Positions 38,701 through 47,821 of a DNA stretch of 64,000 nucleotides are shown in pieces. The notes under the pieces are model-generated. The model was not told the DNA's origin. It ran no database searches and worked only from the letters and a program-made list of their open reading frames with translations. How positions within the stretch are numbered: the stretch's first letter is position 1; every line of letters begins with the position of its first letter. The stretch is from Dipylidium caninum (Eukaryota; Platyhelminthes; Cestoda; Cyclophyllidea; Dipylidiidae). The position numbers were made by a program, and so were the translations under genes. Where the stretch lies: contig QEYB01001088.1 of assembly GCA_017562135.1 (NCBI GenBank), forward strand, positions 1 through 64,000. Reading direction: 5' to 3'.

Positions 38701-41700
38701 AGCCGTCCCCAATGGCCAGTCAAGAGAAAAAAAGTTAATTGGCGTGATCGCTAGAAATTACCAATCTAGCTTCGTCACGCAGACGGACGCAAATACAGTA
38801 TAACGGTACAATAAATATAGGAAAACTTGACAATTTAACATGTAGCCACACCACGGATATTGCCAGAAAGTCGGATAATTTTGATGGGCTCGTAAGAGTT
38901 GCACGCATAGAAGTGCAGAATTGACTGAGGAGAGTGGTGAAGAATTTTACAGAAACGAAAGATTAACCGGAAAAGTAATACGCCATCATCGTGTCAAAGT
39001 TTTATCCGGGTAATAAGTTATCCGTCATAATTCTAAAGGAAATTCTGTCACCAGTGCGGAAACATACTTTTTGATAAAGTACTGGAAAATAAGACAAAAC
39101 TTACGGTTCAAAAGTAAAAGGTAAACAAGCGGAGCATCGACACTCAGAGGGGTTGGGATGGAATGGAATGCGAAGCAAGGTGAATCACCGCCTACTATTA
39201 AAAGTCGCCCAAATTGCAGCCAAGCATGATAGTGATGCAACTGCTCCTCCGACAACCCGCTTCCTCCGCACTGCAGTACAATGGATACCGTCAGCGTACA
39301 TGCCGAAAAAAATGAGGGTTCACATATTTAAAATCTTGAAAAAAACAGCATCGCTCCAGAAATGTACGATGACAGTATTGGCTAGCCAAAAGTGATTGTT
39401 ACCGGCACCAAATACAAGCGATGCTCGGATTTTCTGAGGGTAAAAGGCGCCGCAAATGCATAATATGCTCTTAATTACTCAAAAAATAACTTGGAATAAC
39501 CACTCAGTTTATTGATAGTTGCCTAGAATTATAGTGGTAAAGGAGCTGTAAGACTTTCTCGACTTAAGAAGAGCAAATACTACTTAGAGCAACATTCTGT
39601 TCTAAAGTAGTCACTTGATCGGTGTCGACGTAGTCACTATATTTAAGTAATAAAAAGTCGAGGCGGTAGCTCGGGGATCCCTTTGGAACCAAAAGTCTGT
39701 AAAAATGATATTAAACGATAAAAAGCACTCAGACAGGTCATTAATTAACCACCGCCAAATAAGATGACAGCAGTGCCAATATGATGTCATCAGGCTATTA
39801 AGGATGGATGGAAGTCTCTTCATTTTTTCCATTGACATTCACCGAAAAAACCCTCATGTAGACTTAATACTGTTATTTTTGAAGCTGCGATAGACATGAT
39901 TAAGTGTAGTATAAGGGACAGTGTGCTCCCTCACTAAATGCCAGTCAATTTCCTGTCTGAAAGTGGAGCACAAGGGTCTCAATGTGGGAAATCGCCAAAG
40001 CACAATTATACATCAATTTCACGTATTTAGGCGACATTAGCTAGAGAGACCCATGTTGAGCCTTAACTGGAATAAAAATGCATTGATAAAAGAAAATATC
40101 CTTTTTAAAGCTAGATTTGACCCGCAATTGTAAAGAGCCCGTTACAATGACGAGGCTTTTAAAAACAGGTTCCAAAAGTTAAGTTGGCAGTAAAAAGTAG
40201 TCGTTAATAATTAGGTAAAAGAGAATTTTCAAGATACAGCAAAAAAAAATATATTTTAATAGTGGATTAAATGAGTAAAATGAGTCTGAACAAAAGTAAA
40301 ATTTCCCGTTTACTTAATTATCAAATACCTACAAATAAGTTGTGAACGCTCGAATGGAATTTAGAAACTAAGGTTAAGACTACATATCAAAGACAAAAAA
40401 ATTGTGGATTTATTGAAGTTGTTTTGAGTATGAGCCTGGAAAGCAATAGTAAGCTGGAACGAAAAAGAGTTTCTCCGTAAAAGAAATATGGAAATTAAGC
40501 AGTAACCAGAAGGAAAAAATCGTTAAAAGTAAGAACCATAGAGGTAGAACAATAATCAGAACAGCCTATTTACATTTACACGACCATGAATAGAGTTCCA
40601 TAATGTAAGGGGGTAAATAGAATGCATTCTCATAAAATACCTTTCGCATAATACCTTGTAAAATCTCAAGCCCACACAAACAGCCTCGCTTGAAAAATCT
40701 TTTTTCCGCCCGCCTACCCAAATAGATAACACATGTTGCGCTACAAAGTGGATGAAGAATGTAAGGACTGATATTTTGGAGCGATAATAAGTATTAGTCA
40801 GAGAGAACTACTTCGATGCGATGATAATTTCCACAATTAGTGCTTCCTACAAGACCAAGACAAGAGGACGTAAAACTTTCCCACCAAGAAGGGAAAGATG
40901 GAAACCCGAACGCATAAAACTTCAGGTAAATTAGTCTACTGATAGGGTGAATGTGTTGGGTGGATTTACTTCCCAAACTTTTACTTTATGCCGGTATCAT
41001 CCCGTATTCTATATAATGCCATTTAAATCTACCTATAAACAATACCCATGTTTGCGTAGGTTCGAATAACCAGACAGGGTAAATACGGCTTAGCTGTGAT
41101 TTCGACTTATTACTTCATTACGCAATACAGGTTGTATGCAGACCTTGGAATGGTTAATTTTGTAATTGTTGGGATCCATAATCTACTCCACCCTCCATCT
41201 CATGGGAAACGCAAATGTATGAATGTAAGGATAATGGTAACCAAATCATAAACATGTCTGTATCAACATAGTTATGCTATCTAACCAAGGCCTCTAACAA
41301 CAAACCCTATAATACCTATCTTAAGAGAAATAAGGCTAAATTTCCGTATTATTTCAGCGCCACATCAATCAATTTTTAACATTCAAGTTTGATGATAACA
41401 AAATTAAAATCAATTACTAGTTTAAATTTCAGGTTTTAATCAGGGACCAAAAGAAGGGAACCATAACAACACAACGTTAATGTGGTGTAGTGACATCACA
41501 TATCATTGTTCACCTAATGACAAAAAAACCTTTATTATCTCGAAAAATTAAAGGAAGTATCGCTTAAAAATGTGAATTCACTCACAGTTTGATGTAGATA
41601 GACTAAATCGCTAACCTCGAAAGCTATAATTAACGTCGCACTTGAAACGTTTATAGAATCGGTGCTAATATGCAGGGACACCTTAAAAACGAAATCCGAA

Positions 41701-43576
41701 AGGTGAAGCACGATAAAATATCTAAAGAAGCCATGAGATATAGACATTGATTTAACTCACCGGTATAGTCTGGGGTTCCTGCGAGCTCCTTATGCGGCTT
41801 AGATTTGGTAAGAATCGAAGCTAATCCGAAATCCGTGATAAAGACGTCGGAGGACGGATAGGGCTCACGAAGAAGGATATTTTCAGCCTGAAACAGAATC
41901 AGAATGGTTCAACACCTATACGAGTTATCGGTGTAGGCTAGAATTGATCTCTCAACCTTATAGCCAGCTTGACCGATCATTCACAAAAACCTGGGATGAT
42001 TATCTTGATTTGACAATAGGAGTAGCTAAGCACCACTACCAATAGGTATAACTTATGATCGTGGGAAATGACGATTCATATGAAAAGATGCGGAGAACAA
42101 GTGTTCATTAAAAGCACCTCTCAAAAAAGAGTGCAGACATGAGTTTGAGTATTCGTACATGTCCGCCGCGCGTGAGAGGTCAAAGAACCAAAGATGAACT
42201 AATGTTGCGGACTGTTTACTAAAAAGATCAATAAAAATGAGCACAAATTTTTAGAGCCTTACATTTTTTAAATCGAGGACCAATTTTGTGTGAAAGAAGA
42301 GCGGAATGAGAACAATATATAAGCAAACCCCGTACTACACAATATTGCGTTACAGAAACTTGAAGTATGGATGTCTGAAACATCACGAAAACGAATTACA
42401 AGAACACACAGGTAGCATTTCACGTTAAAATATTTTTTTCTGTCGAGTAAGGGTTAATTTTATGCTCGACTAAATGAGATATACATGAGAAGATTAAGAG
42501 AATTAATGTTTTCTCATTTTTAGGCGCATTATCAAGATAATAACAAAGTGACGTGCAGTCACACAGACTTACACAGATTGGAAGATCATCAAATGTCGAA
42601 TAATGGCAAAAAATAAGTTTATTAGATGCAAGATTGAAAAAATTCGAAAATGAGAATATCTGAAAATTTTCAAGAAATTACTTCGCTTCTTTCAAAGAAG
42701 GCTAAAAGTACCTAAAGTTAGGCACATAGAATTTAGGCCATCACTAGGTAACTATGAATAATGAAAGCAGGCATACTTTGATATCTAAATGAACTATATT
42801 TGCTTTCTCGTGCATAAATGCGAGCGCGTCTGTAATTCTTAAAAGAACAGAGGAGGCGTAGGATTCCGGTAACCGAGGTTGCAGACAAGCCTCAGTGTTG
42901 GAAGTATTGTCACCCGATGGGAGAGTGGGGTACGGTAAGGTTTTAGAGGAACAGAGGTCGAACAGAGAGCCACCTATGGCACTGAAAAAAAATCTAGTTT
43001 CGGGGCGTATAGCAAAGGGCACGAGCAAAAAAAACAAATGTAGTATTTAAGCAGATGCACAGATTACTCGCAATGGCACAGAATAAGACATACAACTCCA
43101 TGACAATCGCCACTTGGGTGAGGTCTTCGTGGACAGAAATAAGAAGAGGTGCGGCAGCGCCAGGAACATTGCCCTTTTGTGGTTGGAGAGCAGTAATGAG
43201 GTCAATTTCGTTGCGAATCCTATCGATTGAATCACGTCCACAACGGAAACGTCTTATTATTTTTACTGCCAAGGGTTTGTCATCAGGTACATCATTAATC
43301 AAAATAGCATTTGGGCCGAATTCACCACCAGATAGGTTGGCAGGCACGCTCGATTTCCTTTCATGTAAAATATTGGTGCATTTTGGTCTTATTCGGAAAA
43401 CTTTTCCAGAGCCACCACTATAAGAGGATTTTAAGTAACAAAGTGTATTAGGTATACCGTCCGACAGCATCGCCGTCTACTTCGTAATATTGTCTCCAAG
43501 ATTCACTAAGAGATACTTCAGAGCTGAAACGTTTCGGGTACGTCGAAAAGTCACGAAAGTCCCCTACTCGACGCAT
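26772..43576 (-). CDS. STK17: DRAK/STK17-like Ser/Thr protein kinase (7 exons)
   Basis: Exons, 5' to 3' on the minus strand: 43576-43458, 43417-43094, 42981-42777, 41887-41761, 33816-33768, 27498-27319, 27210-26772. All introns are GT-AG with matching phases and give 480 residues. The start is set by the Met at 43576, with an in-frame stop 30 bp upstream. Kinase landmarks: glycine loop VGRGGSGKVFR (about 38-48), LAVKII with Lys92, HLDIKAEN (Asp214), DFG at 235-237, AGTPDYTAPEV, YDPVSFATDMW, LLTGVSPF, and the final ARLSASACTKHQWL. The HLD in place of HRD and the TAPEV-x-YDP-x-ATDMW string point to the death-associated kinase group, closest to DRAK. Oddities are a roughly 48-residue gap between the glycine loop and Lys92 (usually about 15-20), an acidic-Ser tail, and a CAC/GCC repeat encoding an Ala-Val run at 26961-26998. 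Introns of 6.3 and 8.0 kb flank the 49-bp fifth exon. Confidence 0.85.
29992..30095 (+). repeat. Dispersed repeat R2, copy 2
   Basis: Same-orientation match to 19726-19830, here inside the 6.3 kb kinase intron and antisense to that gene. A few substitutions separate the copies. Confidence 0.75.
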
Positions 43577-45601
43577 AACAACACCAACTATTTTGAGCCA
43601 AAACTACCGCAATTGCTCGACCTTCGTGTTTACCAACGCAAACATTACATAATGTGAAAGTTTAAAAGAAAAACACTAACTTTCCACAAAACCAGCAAGT
43701 TAAAATTATTTAACAATAAATATTTTTTTTATTAAGTATAATTAAAATAAAAACGATTTGTGTATTGTACTCCAATTAGACTTATCTGTTTGCTCTAGTA
43801 CCGTAAGCATTTGTAATTTCTCAATGTTAATTTTATTTAGACCACAAAGGTAAACTTTAGCCGCTTATTATGGGGACTTTTACCAACTTATTCATGGTAG
43901 TGGGCCTGTAGAACCTTCCAGGCCGAATGAAATTTATTTAGTTTCATATTCCTTTCAAAGGGATGCTCCTTCTTACAGGCAATGGGGTCAACGAGGATGT
44001 TTGGATGCTGATCCCCCCAGCTTCTTCACTCTAGATTAAAACTGGAAGGAAGTGCTATTAAATCGCCATTCATCCAAAACTGAGGTCTTTACGTGGGACA
44101 CTCGATATAACCGTTAATACTTGTTGCTTCTCTTTTTGAAAATCAGGGAAGTATCCATCTTTTTATTGCTTTTGGGTTTAAAATCCGAATTTTTGTACTC
44201 AACTAAGAACTCTTAAATTAGGTAATTCCAAATGAACTTGTGGATGTACCACACATTATTGGACTAAAAAAAAAAAAAAATCAAAACGAATAAATCCAGA
44301 TTTCGATGAGTAAAAGTCAAAATCCTTGCTGAAATTTATTGATAAAGCTATACAGATAGATCACTGGATAAATCTTTTCGTCTTGATATCGCAAATAAAT
44401 GTAAAAATTGAGTTGTTATTTTCCTGCATTTCTAAATGTGCTTGGAATGGCTGAGCTTTCATTACTGAAAAGGCATTATTTTACATAGGTAGTGTGTAAA
44501 TCCACTCTTTTATATTTTTTAGATGTCTGCATTTGTGCAAGAATAATCCTAAGCACTATAGCCCTTCTAAAGCGATCATTTTGCGGTGCATTTGAGCGGC
44601 TGTTGATGTACAATGTGCAAAGATCTGAATCTCAGTCTAATATATCTTGAACCATATGAAACGTCGAAACTCATTGTGGTTCAGTGGTAATACATCCGTC
44701 CTTACTTGCCTCAGAAAGCGACGTTAACTCGGAAATTTTCAGAAAGACTGAAATGGCTCAGCTACTATTCTCAATACTTCTCCATATAGGATATATCGAA
44801 GAAAAATACGTTGAGATTGTGTCAAAGGCACAAAAGCATCGCCATCTACATCAACCTTTCTGGTCAACAATATTTTAGTGTCTCATAAATACGAAAGTTG
44901 CTTTGCAAAAGGGTTAGTGGAGCCATTATTACTGGTGCTTTTGTACCGTTAATTATTTCATGGTGCGATTAAGGCAACATGCGTTTATTATTATTTGTTA
45001 TAAGCATATTCATTTGAATTGTATATTATGAAATCACCAATCATAACAATAGAAGCTGCATCTGGTGCTAGTAGGTCTCGTTCTTCGGCTGCTCGGCCTG
45101 TATAGTGTACCATTTTACTTTATATTAGTGCTCTACATAAAGTTTCGATTTTGATAAATTTAATTTTTATTATTTTATTCTGGTCTTGTAAATTACAAAT
45201 TAGCATGCCTGTCTCGTGTACTTTTTTCATTTAAAGTCGCGACTCTTATGAATTTTTGTCATGCGTTGCTTCGTGTTTTCACTAGCTATTTGCCGGAAAT
45301 AAATTTAACACCAACTTTTGCGTTCTTCCGAATTCCTATCGTTCTTGTCTTCAAATTGAAGGTGCTTAGGAGAAAGTCGTTGTAGTTGAATCTTAGACTT
45401 TCATACCAATCTCTTCTTCTATTGAACTGCTATTCCATGGCCCTAATAATTATGCTTAAATTTTTCATCCTCAATAATTTATTGCGGAAATAACCTAATT
45501 TACACATTTTCTTTGCTTTGAGGAGTTCCGAATTTTTCAAGTTCTCAAGCTTATTTTGCATTATTACTATGTTAACCTATTTAAAGTTAACCGTTTTCGC
45601 C
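43577..45601. other. Divergent intergenic region, kinase to PDK1
   Basis: The STK17-like gene leaves on the minus strand and PDK1 on the plus strand, so both promoters should lie here. The region is AT-rich with a 15-base A run at 44266-44280. No clean TATA box, CCAAT box or extra exon could be assigned. A 64-codon frame at 44684-44878 has no recognisable similarity. Confidence 0.4.
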
Positions 45602-45670
45602 ATGAATTTAGACATCCAACAGAGACATTTGTCTTATGCAGTCAAAGAGCAGTGGAAACGCCAACGATAG
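45602..45670 (+). CDS. Upstream ORF overlapping the PDK1 start
   Basis: A 22-codon frame starts 34 bp before the PDK1 Met and ends 32 bp inside the PDK1 frame. If the transcript begins upstream of it, the frame would be met first by scanning ribosomes and would lower PDK1 translation. The sequence TTTAG at 45608-45612 could instead be a splice acceptor that removes this ATG, so the frame may not be in the mRNA. Confidence 0.3.
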   Translation: MNLDIQQRHLSYAVKEQWKRQR

Positions 45671-47192
45671 TACCTTAGTTTCTTCCCAGCTTCCAGCAAC
45701 CCAGCCCTGTCCGCCTCATCCCAGAGTACCTCAGCCCTCCGATTTCAAATTCGGGAAAGAGATAGGGCATGGCTCTTTTTCTACAGTATACATTGCTAAG
45801 GAGATTGCAAGCCAACGCGAGTTCGCTATTAAGGTAGTCAGCAAGAAGCAAGTCACTGCCAACAGGTCCATCAAGCTATCTGTGTTCATGGAACGAGAGG
45901 TGTTGCGACGCACCAATCACCCTCTCATCATTCGTCTCATGTACACTTTTCAAGATTCCTCTCGCCTCTACTATGTGCTTCAGTATGCTCAACGCGGCCA
46001 TCTCTTGTATTACCTTGAAAAGCTCACGTCTTTCAACAAACAGGGCACCCTATTCTACACCTCGGAACTGCTACTTGCCCTGCGTTACCTGCATTCCCAC
46101 TCCATTATTCATCGAGACGTGAAACCTGAAAACATCCTCCTCACTCTTGATATGCACATCAAACTCGCTGATTTTGGTTCTGCCATCATTCTGAACGACT
46201 CCACCGTGGAGGCGCCCGTATTCACGGGCACTCCAGAATATGTCAGTCCTGAGATGCTTCAGTTCTGTGCACCCCTGTCGATCATCTCTTCGTCCTCCGA
46301 CTCTTCCGCCTCTGAGGACGAGTCCAGAAATAGACAAAGTAAAATTGATGCCACCACTCCCTCCAACCCCAGCCCCGATGACACGTCATCCTCTCCCGAT
46401 CTCTCTTACTTAATGGATTATTGGGCTCTGGGCTGTGTTGTCTACCAAATGCTTTCTGGACGCCTACCTTTCCGTCCCGACAAGTTCGGACACCAGTTCG
46501 ATGTATTCCAAAAGGTCAATACTCTCAACTATAGCTTCCCGGAGAGATTCGATGAAGAGGCAAAAGACTTGGTCCAACGTCTCCTCGTTCTCGCACCATC
46601 TGAGAGGCTGGGTAGTCCAAGTAATGGTGGCCCTGACGCTCTTCTCTCTCATCCATTCTTTTCGGGTGTTGACTGGGAGGGAGTGATCAAGACTGAGCCG
46701 CCTACTCTGATTCCTAATCTTGAACCCTTGGAGCATAACGACTGGGATAAGGTGCCCGCAGGATACACCGCTAGCCAGAAATACTTCCTCTCGCAAGAGC
46801 TCGCATTAGCTGCCAGTCAAATAACAGAACTGCAACGAGAAGAGTTGTTGAAAAAGCAATTTGTGGAGAACGCTTTTCATCGCTTCGTGAAGGGCCGTCT
46901 TATCGTGAAACAAGGCATATTGTATAAACGTCGAGGTCTCTTTGCACGAAAAAGGGTTTTCCTTTTAACTGAGGGGCCCCATCTATTTTATGTTGATCCC
47001 GAGGCCATGGTGCTCAAGGGGGAAGTGCCTTGGAGCAATTTCTTGCGTGTAGAATGTCGAAATAGCAAGATATTCTCGATAATAGTCCCCAACCGTATCT
47101 ACTACTTGGAAGATCCCACTGGCCATTCTGGGGATTGGCTGAACAAGCTGCGTCAAGTGAAAGCCCTTTACTACTCAGACCCCATAGATTGA
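45636..47192 (+). CDS. PDPK1: 3-phosphoinositide-dependent protein kinase 1 (PDK1)
   Basis: Master AGC kinase that phosphorylates Akt, S6K and other AGC kinases downstream of PI3K at the plasma membrane. 518 residues in one uninterrupted exon (human PDK1 is 556). Kinase domain about 37-342: glycine loop GHGSFSTV (44-51), FAIK Lys66, helix C Glu86, HRDVKPEN (159-166), DFG 179-181, GTPEYVSPE (198-206), DYWALGCVVYQ. The PIF-pocket positions Thr104, Gln106 and Leu111 are conserved. PH domain about 415-513 with the lipid-binding KRRGLFARKR and TEGPHLFYVDP. Two oddities: the position of the activation-loop serine (human Ser241) is Val195, and a Ser/Asp-rich insert of about 45 residues (211-257) follows the SPE motif. 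Lack of introns contrasts with its neighbours. Confidence 0.95.
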   Translation: MQSKSSGNANDSTLVSSQLPATQPCPPHPRVPQPSDFKFGKEIGHGSFSTVYIAKEIASQREFAIKVVSKKQVTANRSIKLSVFMEREVLRRTNHPLIIRLMYTFQDSSRLYYVLQYAQRGHLLYYLEKLTSFNKQGTLFYTSELLLALRYLHSHSIIHRDVKPENILLTLDMHIKLADFGSAIILNDSTVEAPVFTGTPEYVSPEMLQFCAPLSIISSSSDSSASEDESRNRQSKIDATTPSNPSPDDTSSSPDLSYLMDYWALGCVVYQMLSGRLPFRPDKFGHQFDVFQKVNTLNYSFPERFDEEAKDLVQRLLVLAPSERLGSPSNGGPDALLSHPFFSGVDWEGVIKTEPPTLIPNLEPLEHNDWDKVPAGYTASQKYFLSQELALAASQITELQREELLKKQFVENAFHRFVKGRLIVKQGILYKRRGLFARKRVFLLTEGPHLFYVDPEAMVLKGEVPWSNFLRVECRNSKIFSIIVPNRIYYLEDPTGHSGDWLNKLRQVKALYYSDPID

Positions 47193-47406
47193 TCGATGAT
47201 GTTTTTCCGTTCCCTTCAATTTCTCCTCGCTTTCTCTCACATCTTCCTGAGTGAAACGGATTCATTGCTCTTCAAACTTGCGTCTGCCTCCTCTTTCATG
47301 GACGTTAGTCGACGCAATGCAGTCTGTAAACGATACGCCTTTCCCTGCCTGGACTTTATATTTTGTTCTCAGTACTGAAGTTAGTGTATTGTCTCACGTG
47401 CAAATG

Positions 47407-47423
47407 CACACACACACACACAC
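47407..47423. repeat. (CA)n microsatellite in the PDK1 3' region
   Basis: About eight CA units between the PDK1 stop codon and its poly(A) signal. Confidence 0.85.
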
Positions 47424-47451
47424 GCACTCACGAACCGGATGCTTTTGTGGG

Positions 47452-47457
47452 AATAAA
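47452..47457 (+). terminator. Poly(A) signal of PDK1
   Basis: AATAAA, 260 bp past the PDK1 stop codon and 364 bp before the MBOAT start codon. A cut just after it would separate the two transcripts. Confidence 0.5.
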
Positions 47458-47790
47458 GTCTTAAGACATCCTTTTGTTCGATTCCTCTGATTTTTGTCAT
47501 GTCAACGTATGCCTCTTGTATCAGATAATGTCGCTTATCTGCTTTTTCATTTTGTACGTCATGCTTGCAATCTTCCCATGTTGTGTCGCTAGGTTGTTGG
47601 TGAATCATTGCGACCGTCCTCTTACATTATGGCCTTCTTGTGGTCTAGGATAGATATCTTTTTCCGTATTTGAAAGATTGTCGTTCTGTTTTTCAGCCGG
47701 TGTTGGTTAAATAGACGTCTCTTTGACTCCTTTTTAAGCATGTGAAATTTATTTCTTCAGTCGGATTGAATTACATACTTCTCCCCCGGT

Positions 47791-47800
47791 TTCATTTCAG
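47791..47800 (+). promoter_or_regulatory. Splice acceptor just upstream of the MBOAT start
   Basis: TTCATTTCAG after a pyrimidine-rich tract, 21 bp before the start codon at 47822. It could receive a 5' untranslated exon or a trans-spliced leader. A short ATG frame at 47815 overlaps the start. Confidence 0.45.
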
Positions 47801-47821
47801 GTCGGCTTTTTGTGATGGTCG

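Noticed and set aside
44676..44700. TGGTTCAGTGGTAATA, like the A box of a tRNA-Gly gene
   Set aside because: No B box or cloverleaf pairing follows. It may be chance or a tRNA-derived fragment, but it is not a tRNA gene.
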